From Schlesneria sp. (GTDB lineage: Bacteria > Planctomycetota > Planctomycetia > Planctomycetales > Planctomycetaceae), in the NCBI GenBank assembly GCA_025353525.1, contig JANXOO010000734.1:1-10507 (forward strand): DNA of 10,507 nt, written 5' to 3'. The position numbers and the translations under genes are program-made. The notes beneath the pieces were generated by a model, which worked only from the letters and a program-made list of their open reading frames with translations, searched no databases and had not been told where the DNA came from. Below, in pieces: positions 1-6,025 of this stretch. The first letter of the stretch is position 1. Each line of letters starts with the position of its first letter.

Positions 1-216
1 CTCCCGTTCCCGCTCGTGCATCCCCAAGGATTCCACGGAGCGAATCAAAGACATTCCATGATAAAGAGAGGCCAACTTCCTCCCGAGTTTGGCAATCTGC
101 TGCTCAAATGTTGCCTGGTCAGACGCCGAACTCAGATCAACCGTCATCGCCAATTCCCGCATTTGACTTTCAACAACACTCGCTTCGCCGTCCAACCGTT
201 GGTATTCTGCGTTCAT
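1..216 (-). CDS. Hypothetical protein, N-terminal 72 residues (runs off left edge)
   Basis: The minus strand is open from an ATG at 214-216 to the window edge, so only the first 72 residues are visible and the stop lies outside. The peptide begins MNAEYQRLDGEASVVESQMR and is rich in Glu, Gln, Leu, Ala and Ser with regular hydrophobic spacing, which suggests long amphipathic helices or a coiled coil. There is no signal peptide or membrane segment. GGAG on the minus strand (229-232), about 12 bases upstream of the ATG, could serve as a ribosome-binding site. The frame is closed upstream by a stop at 262-264 and no other ATG lies between. The gene diverges from the OLD-like gene across about 150 bp. 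I do not recognise the family. Composition and the open frame make it likely to be a real gene rather than a shadow. Confidence 0.55.
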   Translation of the reverse strand, partial: MNAEYQRLDGEASVVESQMRELAMTVDLSSASDQATFEQQIAKLGRKLASLYHGMSLIRSVESLGMHERERE

Positions 217-275
217 CCGTGAATCGCTCCGTGAATAGAAGAATGTGTTCAAACCCTCTTTTCAGCGATTCACGG
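217..275. repeat. 12-bp inverted repeat in the divergent intergenic region
   Basis: CCGTGAATCGCT at 217-228 is the exact reverse complement of AGCGATTCACGG at 264-275, with 35 bases between the arms. CCGTGAAT also recurs directly at 229-236. A near copy of the same motif (CACGGAGCGAATCA, 34-47) lies inside the minus-strand gene and matches the reverse complement of 220-233 at 13 of 14 positions. The repeat lies directly upstream of the minus-strand ATG and between two divergent genes. An operator for a shared regulator or an RNA stem in a 5' leader are both possible, but neither is shown. Confidence 0.45.
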
Positions 276-369
276 ATTTTCTGCGATACCAAATCCTCGA
301 TCATCAAAAAACCGACAATTCAAGAATCCGCCCGAGTTGAAGTGTACTGGGCCAAAACGGGAGAAATCA

Positions 370-2057
370 GTGATTCCTAGACTCTGGATTCATGAAGTAA
401 CATTCAGTGACGATACGACTGTCAAGTTTGAGTTGTCAGATGTGGTTGTAATCGTCGGGCCAAATAATGCAGGAAAGAGTGCATGCCTAAAAGCGATCCG
501 GAACAAACTAAAAAACCGAAACGAGGAAAGCCATGTGATCAAGTCTGTGTCCATCTCCAGAGAAGGAAAAGTTACCGACGTGATCGATTGGTTGTTACGT
601 ACTGCACGAACGATAAACGATTTTCCGGGAAATCCGGGATTTCAATCTTTCGGCTCGAAAGTTTACTCATCACATCTTGCGATGCTTGGTTGCGTGGCGA
701 TAGCTTCGGCGAACTCACCCGTTTCTTCTGTCATCTACTTTCAGCCGACGAGAGGCTGAGTGCAGCCAACCCAGCTAATGCAGTCGCACTCACACGAGAA
801 CCGCTTGTCCACCCAATTCACTGTCTTCAATTAGATGACAACATCGAAAAGTCTGTGAGCGCAAAATTTCGAAAAGCATTTGGAGTTGACCTAATCGTTC
901 ACAGAAATGCAGGGAACAAGGTACCGATTCACGTTGGAGAGCGACCAGTTCACACCGTTGAGGCAGATCGCGCGAGTCGAGAATATACCGAACGATTGGA
1001 AAAACTGCCGTCGGTTGAAACTCAAGGCGATGGAATGCGAAGTTTCGCAGGCGTATTGCTTCATACTACAGTGGGACAAGAAAGCATCCTTCTTATCGAT
1101 GAACCAGAAGCCTTTCTACATCCACCGCAGGCTAGAATCCTTGGGAAAATGATCGCGGACGATCAATCATCTAAGCAGCAGATTTTTGTTGCAACACACA
1201 GTGGTGACGTCCTAAGGGGCCTCTTAGACGGGAAAGCAAGTAATGTCCGGGTCCTACGAATTCGGCGAGAAGGAACGGTTAATAGTGTAAAAATCCTCGA
1301 TAATGCCAATGTCATAGGGCTTTGGACGGACCCACTTCTGCGATTCTCGAATGTGCTTGACGGTGTGTTCCACGAAAAGGTCATCGTTACCGAGAGCGAC
1401 GGTGACGCACGATTCTTTGCCGCCATATTGGATGCCCTTCACGAAGGACCGCTTGCAGATCAGCGAAAACCAGACGTAATGTTTACTCACTGCGGCGGGA
1501 AGGACCGATTACCATTGGTAGTTCGGTCAATGCGGGCGTTGGATGTCCCGGTTGCCGTCGCAGCAGATTTCGACATCCTCAACAACGAACGTCCGCTGAG
1601 TGATCTTGTTGATGCTCTTGGTGGAAAGTGGGATGATATTAAGTCCAAGTGGAATAGCGTAAAGACGTCGATTGATGCGATTCGACCGCAACTGAACACT
1701 GATGACGTGAAGCGCGAATTGGAATCTGCACTAAAACGCATCACAACGCCGATATTCCCGAAGGAATCCAAGAAGGAAATTGAGCAAGTTTTGAAACGCA
1801 CCTCAGCTTGGGCGTTAGCAAAGACTTCAGGCAAGAACTTTGTTCCGAGTGGAACTCCCACGCAAGAATTCAATTCTCTATCATCACAGCTTCGTGATCT
1901 GGGTATCTTTATTGTCGAAGTTGGAGAACTAGAAAGGTTTTGTCCTTCGATTGGCGGCCACGGACCAACATGGGTGAACGAAGTTTTGAAGAGAGACTTG
2001 AACGATGACCCCGAATTGAATGATGCAAGTAACTTTGTTCAAGCCCTAGTAAAATGA
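370..2057 (+). pseudogene. OLD-family ATP-dependent nuclease (AAA/ABC-type ATPase + TOPRIM), frameshifted
   Basis: OLD-family proteins pair an SMC/ABC-like ATPase with a TOPRIM nuclease domain and often act in phage defence. I place the start at GTG 370 because GGGAG at 359-363 lies six bases upstream; the TTG at 337 has no such site. Read from GTG 370, Walker A is GPNNAGKS (residues 30-37). This frame ends at a stop at 757-759. The rest of the protein is in the next frame and stays open to TGA 2055-2057. It contains a signature-like QGDGMRSF, Walker B LLIDEPEAFLHP (about 1089-1124), the H-loop VATHS, then TOPRIM motifs VIVTESDGD (about 1381-1407) and AADFDIL (about 1559-1579). Joining the frames near 678, as if one base were missing, gives a collinear protein of about 562 residues. 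No classical slippery heptamer is visible, so a disabling mutation or sequencing error is likelier than programmed frameshifting. The downstream frame alone lacks Walker A. There is no adjacent UvrD-like helicase, so it is not a Gabija pair. The gene looks more AT-rich than the core genes to its right. Confidence 0.8.
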
Positions 2058-2083
2058 CACACGAAAAGTGGCAGTCAGATGTT

Positions 2084-2146
2084 TTAGAAAGCACGATTTG
2101 TTTGGTGAGTATAAACGTCAACGCGGGCTGTGGTGGCAGTGGTCAT
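2084..2146 (-). pseudogene. Truncated ArdC-like N-terminus (20 codons)
   Basis: On the minus strand an ATG at 2144-2146 opens MTTATTARVDVYTHQTNRAF and stops at TAA (2084-2086). Upstream on that strand is AAGGGAG followed by nine bases and then the ATG, a strong ribosome-binding site for such a short reading frame. The stretch VDVYTxxTNR resembles the beginning of ArdC-type antirestriction/ssDNA-binding proteins, where a DVYxxVTDRII-like segment precedes a tryptophan-rich motif. The similarity is judged from memory and breaks off after about 19 residues. The reading frame ends 27 bases from the stop of the convergent OLD-like gene, so a deletion or recombination in 2058-2090 probably removed the rest. 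It could instead be a chance small ORF. Confidence 0.35.
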
Positions 2147-2253
2147 GATCTTCGTCTCCCTTTTCAAAAATGAATTTGTTCGCGAGCCAAATGCCGGGGG
2201 GATTGCAGTCCAGGACGACCGGCGCGGAGGGGACCCGTCTGCACAAACGAAGG

Positions 2254-2290
2254 CTTTGCGAAGTGCGGAAGAGGGGAGGGAGCCGCAAAG
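2254..2290. repeat. Small inverted repeat left of the IS
   Basis: CTTTGCG (2254-2260) and CGCAAAG (2284-2290) form a seven-base stem around a 23-base purine-rich loop. It lies between the ArdC-like start and the IS, where it would be in the upstream region of the minus-strand remnant. It has no T-run and no assigned role. The rest of 2147-2308 shows no other structure I can name. Confidence 0.25.
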
Positions 2291-2308
2291 GGTGCGCGGG
2301 TCTCATCC

Positions 2309-2327
2309 CTGTCAATTATACACAAGT
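2309..2327 (+). repeat. Left terminal inverted repeat of the IS50-like element
   Basis: CTGTCAATTATACACAAGT, a Tn5-outer-end-like transposase binding site and the mate of the right end at 3817-3835. Confidence 0.92.
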
Positions 2328-2424
2328 AGGAGTGTTGGCCGGAAATTATTTTCACCAATTGGCACGCGATTTGCGCCAGCGATAGAGGCAGGAATGATCT
2401 GCCGAAATAGCATGGAGCGATACG

Positions 2425-3810
2425 ATGAGCGAAGGAATCTGCCGCGAACTTGATGGAATTCAATTGGGGGACAAGCGATTGAATCGAAGGAGCAAGTTGA
2501 TCGCCGAAACATTGGCGGCCAATCCGGCAGCCAGCATCAACGCGGCTTGTGATGGCTGGAGTGATACCCTTGCCACGTACCGTTTTTTTGACAATGAGGC
2601 CGTTGATCCAGAACAAATTCTGCTGCCGCATCGGGAAGCCACCAGACGGCGAATGCAGGCACATTCAGTGGTCTTGATTGTTCAGGACACGACAGAGTTG
2701 GACTATTCGAAGCATCCTGCGAAGGATGCCAAGTGCCTGAATGCTGCGGATCGTTTTGGGCTGTATTTGCACACTCATTTGGCGGTCACACCCAATCGCT
2801 TATGCTTGGGTGTTGCTGGGACCGATTATTTCGATCGCACTCCCGAGAGTCTTGGTCAGGCGAATTCTCGCGTGGGACTTCCGATCGAACAAAAAGAGAG
2901 CTTTCGATGGCTGAATGGGTATCGTTTGGCGTGTGAACTCGCGGCCAAGTGCCCGCAAACGCAGATCGTCAGTGTTTCGGATCGCGAGTCTGACATTTAC
3001 GAAATCTTCGCGGAGGCCCAACAAACAGAAGGGCGGCGAGCGGACTACGTGGTTCGCGCTAAGGACGATCGTTGTACACCGCAACGCGATTCAGATGGGG
3101 GACCTTATTCCTTTCTCAAGGTTATGGCTGAAGTGAGTCGGTCGCCACTGCGTGCGATTCAAACAATCGAGCTCAGCCAGACACCCAAACGAGCCGCTCG
3201 TCAGGCCGTTCTAGAAATCCGTGCAACCCAAGTTACGATTAAGCCACCGCATGGACGAAGTTACTTACCTTCCGTCACACATAACATGGTGCTGTTGGAG
3301 GAAGTGAATGGCCCTGGCGATGGGACCGATGTGTCGTGGATGTTGACGACAACGTTACCGATTGAAACGCTCGATCAGATTCAGAAGGTCGTCGACTATT
3401 ACGTGGCTCGTTGGACAGTCGAAGTCTATTTCAGAACATTGAAAACGGGTTGCCAAGTGGAAGAAATTCAATTGGAAACGACACCTCGTTTGAAACGGTG
3501 TCTCGCGTTCTACCAGATCATTGCCTGGCGAATACTCTACTTGACTCATCTGAGCCGCAATCATCCGAAGATGCCCTGCACGGAAGTGTTTGACGACTTT
3601 GAATGGAAGTCCGTCTGGGTCATGGCCGCTCAGAAGCCAATCCCAGACAAACCACCGAACCTTGCTAAAATGATGACGCTGCTGGCGCAACTCGGAGGTT
3701 ACAACAACCGAGCGAGCGATCCGCCACCGGGACCGCAAGCGATCTGGTGCGGCCTACGAAGAATGGCGGACTTCGCGGCAGCATGGCTCGCTTTCGGCCC
3801 CAAAGAATGA
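2425..3810 (+). CDS. IS4-family (Tn5-like) DDE transposase
   Basis: This 461-residue protein cuts and joins the ends of the element that carries it. The first 55 residues match the N-terminal DNA-binding domain of Tn5-type transposases (ELDGIQLGDKRLNRR, then ACDGWSDTLATYRFF). The DDE triad is visible: Asp88 in VQDTTELDYS, Asp186 in VSDRESDIYE and Glu333. Glu333 sits in the IS4-family Y-(2)-R-(3)-E-(6)-K signature as Tyr326, Arg329, Glu333 and Lys340, with the exact family spacing. The length is close to that of Tn5 transposase (476 residues) and no frameshift is seen. ATG 2425 is preceded by GGAG at 2414-2417, seven bases upstream; the ATG at 2412 is in another frame. The stop lies only six bases inside the right terminal repeat, normal for a compact IS. 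The transposase is probably functional. Confidence 0.95.
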   Translation: MSEGICRELDGIQLGDKRLNRRSKLIAETLAANPAASINAACDGWSDTLATYRFFDNEAVDPEQILLPHREATRRRMQAHSVVLIVQDTTELDYSKHPAKDAKCLNAADRFGLYLHTHLAVTPNRLCLGVAGTDYFDRTPESLGQANSRVGLPIEQKESFRWLNGYRLACELAAKCPQTQIVSVSDRESDIYEIFAEAQQTEGRRADYVVRAKDDRCTPQRDSDGGPYSFLKVMAEVSRSPLRAIQTIELSQTPKRAARQAVLEIRATQVTIKPPHGRSYLPSVTHNMVLLEEVNGPGDGTDVSWMLTTTLPIETLDQIQKVVDYYVARWTVEVYFRTLKTGCQVEEIQLETTPRLKRCLAFYQIIAWRILYLTHLSRNHPKMPCTEVFDDFEWKSVWVMAAQKPIPDKPPNLAKMMTLLAQLGGYNNRASDPPPGPQAIWCGLRRMADFAAAWLAFGPKE

Positions 3811-3816
3811 CCCCTC

Positions 3817-3835
3817 AATTGTGTATAATTGACAG
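3817..3835 (-). repeat. Right terminal inverted repeat of the IS50-like element
   Basis: Read on the minus strand this is CTGTCAATTATACACAATT, identical to the left end for 17 bases. It abuts the truncated REP arm that starts at 3836. Confidence 0.92.
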
Positions 3836-3858
3836 GGCTCCGACCGAGCCGCCACGTC
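3836..3858. repeat. Truncated REP-type palindromic repeat arm next to the IS
   Basis: The 23 bases right of the IS match the reverse complement of 4700-4722 at 21 of 23 positions (shared core CCGAGCCGCCACGTC). In the fuller copy the repeat continues with GGGAGGGCGA on the side where the IS now sits. That continuation is absent here, and also absent left of the IS, so this copy was cut at the IS boundary. Confidence 0.7.
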
Positions 3859-3952
3859 GCTGCATCTGGCCATATGACAAAGACCAATAACGAATTCCTC
3901 ATCCCGAAACAAACGCCCTCTCCATCAAAAAGTACACGAATTAATGAGTGAT

Positions 3953-4114
3953 CCACAGAGAAGATAAGCAAGAAAAAATGACTCCCCAAAAAATGCCATG
4001 CAAAAAAGTAGAAACGAGAACCCCCGGTCAGTATCTCAGAGCGCCCTCGCAACGCGCCACTTCTCTTTCCTTCTCTCTTTCCTTCTCTGTGCCTCTGCGT
4101 CTCTGTGGTAAAAA
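3953..4114. repeat. Dispersed CACAGAGA-type intergenic repeat
   Basis: On the minus strand, from about 4108 down to 4061, the sequence begins ACCACAGAGACGCAGAGG, continues CACAGAG and then runs into repeated GGAAAGAGAAG units. This resembles a repeat family scattered in intergenic DNA of planctomycetes and other phyla, recognised here from memory. CCACAGAGA at 3953-3961 is the exact reverse complement of TCTCTGTGG at 4100-4108. The copy might therefore be a 156-bp inverted-repeat-bounded unit, although nine bases could arise by chance. The pyrimidine tract at 4061-4086 consists of slightly irregular TTCTCTTTCC-like units. The function is unknown. Confidence 0.55.
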
Positions 4115-4584
4115 CTCGTCGCATTTCTCTGCACCCTGTCGCCGAGCGATTGGTCAGTTTCAGCCAAAATGGTTCCGACAGTAAATGATGCGCCGGTCCT
4201 TAATTGTTACGGGCAGAGCTGTGGACAATTCGAAGTGGCGTCGATCAGTTGCGAAGAACGGTATAAATACCGCTGCTGCGCCACTCGTTCGCGGTTCAGC
4301 AAGGAACGGTTCAGCCTGAGGAAACCGACTTCGACGGAACCGGGCGGAGTCAAACGAATTCGTGAGTGACACGCGCCAACAGATTGAACAGCAGAAGGTC
4401 AGCAACTGACCTGATCTTCGCTTCGTACGGTCGCCCCTTCGCTTGGGAGGCCGTTTTCAATTATACTTTGCGCGGTTTGAACTTCTGCCTGCAGGTGCAG
4501 CGTTTGTGACTCGGAATGCCCGGCGAGCGAAGCCGTTCTGAACGGAAAACAGCGTTGTATGAATGCCTCGTTTGAAGTAGTTTG
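4115..4584. other. Intergenic stretch with no supported gene
   Basis: I see no convincing coding region here. The open frames on both strands have no ribosome-binding sites and no recognisable motifs. Two short perfect hairpins stand out: CGGTATAAATACCG, within roughly 4260-4275, and GGTCAGCAACTGACC at 4397-4411. Neither is followed by a T-run, so they are not obvious terminators. CGGTTCAGC occurs twice close together near 4290-4320. Confidence 0.5.
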
Positions 4585-4732
4585 ACGCAATGAGGTGACA
4601 TCATGGGAGGGCGAGGCGCCGAGCCGCCAGGTTGATGTGCGATTGAATCGGGAAGAATAAAATACATCCGCCAGGTTTTTTGAAATAGCATCACGCAATG
4701 ACGTGGCGGCTCGGCGGGAGCCTCGCCCTCCC
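4585..4732. repeat. Bipartite REP/MITE-like element with inverted arms and direct repeats
   Basis: The left arm 4605-4629 begins GGGAGGGCGAGGC and ends GCCGAGCCGCCA. The right arm 4704-4732 is its reverse complement with a four-base insertion (TCCC, in left-arm orientation) in the middle. Outside the arms, TGACAT recurs in inverted orientation (4597-4602 and 4733-4738). A 13-bp direct repeat ACGCAATGA(G/C)GTG with one mismatch occurs at 4585-4597 and 4693-4705, exactly 108 bases apart. The arms enclose about 74 bases of AT-richer DNA without coding capacity. The arm sequence is a type I associate with planctomycete intergenic REP repeats, which elsewhere are mobilised by RAYT (TnpA_REP) transposases; none is encoded here. 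Confidence 0.7.
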
Positions 4733-4750
4733 AATGTCAACCGGCCGAAA

Positions 4751-4767
4751 CCGGCGATCCGCGCCGG
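4751..4767. other. GC-rich hairpin upstream of proB
   Basis: CCGGCG (4751-4756) and CGCCGG (4762-4767) form a perfect six-base stem around ATCCG, 18 bases past the REP element. There is no T-run. It may be another palindromic fragment or part of the proB upstream region. The remaining 4768-4885 shows no promoter I can support. Confidence 0.35.
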
Positions 4768-4885
4768 GTTGCACCCACGCCTCGTTCAGCACCGCGTGCA
4801 AAATGTGATTCCGATCAAGAATGCCTGTGGATGACAGTTGTTTCGGGCTCCTCGACTAACCGGGCTTTGGAAAGATTTCGTTTCG

Positions 4886-6025
4886 ATGATGCAGGATCGA
4901 CGTGATGTTTTGGATCGGGTGAAAACAGTTGTCGTCAAGATCGGCACGAATGTGCTCTCGACTGATGACGATCGACTTGATGCCGACCGCATTGCGGCAC
5001 TGGCCGATCAGGTGAACTCACTTTGCCAGCGAGGAATTCAACTCGTCCTTGTTTCGAGCGGCGCGATCGGAGCGGGAATGGGACTGCTGGGCCTGAAAGA
5101 ACGGCCCAAAGATCTTTCGCACTTGCAAGCTGCGGCGGCAACGGGGCAGGCGCACCTGATTCACATTTACGATAAAGCCTTCCGTCCGCATGGCTATCAT
5201 GCGGCTCAACTGCTGCTGACGGCGAATGATTTCAAAAACCGGACGCGTTATCTGAATGTCCGAAACACGCTGCGAACCCTCGCCGAATATCGCGTCATTC
5301 CTGTCATCAACGAGAACGACTCCGTCAGCACCGAAGAAATCAAACTCGGCGACAACGATCGCCTGGCCGCGATGGTTGCAGGACTGATCCAGGCCGACCT
5401 GCTGATCGTCCTTTCTGTCGTCGACGGGTTGCTGACAGGGGATCCGACAAGTCCCGACAGCAAGCGTATTCCGCTGGTCGAACGATTCGATGACGACCTG
5501 TTGAACCTTGTCGGTGCTTCAAAAAGTTCACGCGGAACCGGAGGGATGAAAACAAAACTGGAAGCTGTCCGGACCGCAACCGCCGTCGGTGTCAACGTCA
5601 TGATTGCCAATGGCAAACGTCCGAATGTGATCGGCGACATTTTTTCCGGTGCCGATACGGGAACTCTGTTTTTAGCCGAAGGGGACGGGCTTTCGGCGTG
5701 GAAACGCTGGATCGGCTACACGTTACCCCCCAAAGGTAAGCTGGTGGTCGACGCCGGCGCTCATCGGGCCGTCGGACAACAGGGAAAATCACTGTTGGCG
5801 ATCGGTGTCGTGCGAGTCGAAGGTGAATTTGCCAAAGGCGAAGTTGTTTCGATCGTCGATCCGCAAGGAGAAGAATTCGCACGCGGCCTGACGAATTACG
5901 ACTCGGGTTCGGCCCGAGCCGTGCTCGGGAAACGAACCGACGAGATCACTCACGAAGTCGTGTCAGTCCCGTACGATGAAGTGATCCACCGGGACAATCT
6001 GGTCGTGACGAGTGTTGGAAAATGA
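4886..6025 (+). CDS. proB: Glutamate 5-kinase (GK domain + PUA domain)
   Basis: ProB phosphorylates L-glutamate with ATP to glutamyl 5-phosphate, the first committed step of proline synthesis, in the cytoplasm. From ATG 4886 it has 379 residues, normal for the two-domain form. The amino-acid-kinase domain shows VVVKIGTNVL (15-24), VSSGAIGAGMG (56-66), INENDSVS (141-148), the GDND segment (155-158) and GTGGMKTKLEA further on. The C-terminal part from about residue 290 (GKLVVDAGAHRAVGQQGKSL, then GVVRVEGEFAKGEVVSI) is a PUA domain. The frame extends up to TTG 4838, but the extra 16 residues resemble no ProB start. ATG 4886 has a modest GGAAAG 11 bases upstream, and ATG 4889 is also possible. 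Proline feedback normally acts on the kinase domain. The stop overlaps the next start (ATGA), implying translational coupling. proA is not in the window. Confidence 0.95.
   Translation: MMQDRRDVLDRVKTVVVKIGTNVLSTDDDRLDADRIAALADQVNSLCQRGIQLVLVSSGAIGAGMGLLGLKERPKDLSHLQAAAATGQAHLIHIYDKAFRPHGYHAAQLLLTANDFKNRTRYLNVRNTLRTLAEYRVIPVINENDSVSTEEIKLGDNDRLAAMVAGLIQADLLIVLSVVDGLLTGDPTSPDSKRIPLVERFDDDLLNLVGASKSSRGTGGMKTKLEAVRTATAVGVNVMIANGKRPNVIGDIFSGADTGTLFLAEGDGLSAWKRWIGYTLPPKGKLVVDAGAHRAVGQQGKSLLAIGVVRVEGEFAKGEVVSIVDPQGEEFARGLTNYDSGSARAVLGKRTDEITHEVVSVPYDEVIHRDNLVVTSVGK

Larger units (their letters stand above)
2309..3835 (+). mobile_element. IS4-superfamily insertion sequence, IS50/Tn5-like
   Basis: A complete element of 1527 bp. 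Its left end CTGTCAATTATACACAAGT (2309-2327) and right end, read inward, CTGTCAATTATACACAATT (3835-3817) are identical for 17 bases. The left end matches the 19-bp Tn5 outer end (CTGACTCTTATACACAAGT) at 16 of 19 positions, which fixes the boundary at CTGTC and identifies the group. The extra CC/GG pair just outside extends the apparent repeat to 19 bp but probably belongs to the flanks. It holds one transposase gene, with a leader of about 100 bases. IS50-type elements make 9-bp target duplications, yet the flanks here differ (GTCTCATCC on the left, GGCTCCGAC on the right). Intact ends and an intact ORF suggest it could still move. The missing duplication points to later rearrangement at one or both ends. 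Confidence 0.93.

Noticed and set aside
337..369. N-terminal extension of the OLD-like protein from TTG 337
   Set aside because: GTG 370 has a well-placed GGGAG and gives an N-terminus (IPRLWIHEVTF) that fits the family; the 11 extra residues do not.
483..660. ATG 483 as the true start of the long OLD reading frame
   Set aside because: The first 50 or so residues in this frame are Arg/Lys/Cys-rich out-of-frame sequence, and the essential Walker A would be lost.
370..2424. Gabija or another two-gene OLD defence system
   Set aside because: No UvrD-like helicase or other partner gene follows; the next gene is an IS transposase.
2164..2664. Minus-strand open frame of 166 codons across the IS left end
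   Set aside because: It runs antisense through the transposase start and the terminal repeat and has no recognisable motif.
3699..4124. Minus-strand open frame containing ETQRHREGKREGKR
   Set aside because: This is the typical translation of the CACAGAGA dispersed repeat, continuing through the IS end into the transposase gene; not a real protein.
4585..4732. CRISPR array
   Set aside because: There are only two direct-repeat copies with a long structured interval, and no cas genes or further repeat units.
4399..4740. Minus-strand open frame of 113 codons over the REP pair
   Set aside because: The peptide is translated REP sequence (GGRGSRRAATSL, TWRLGASPS) with no ribosome-binding site.
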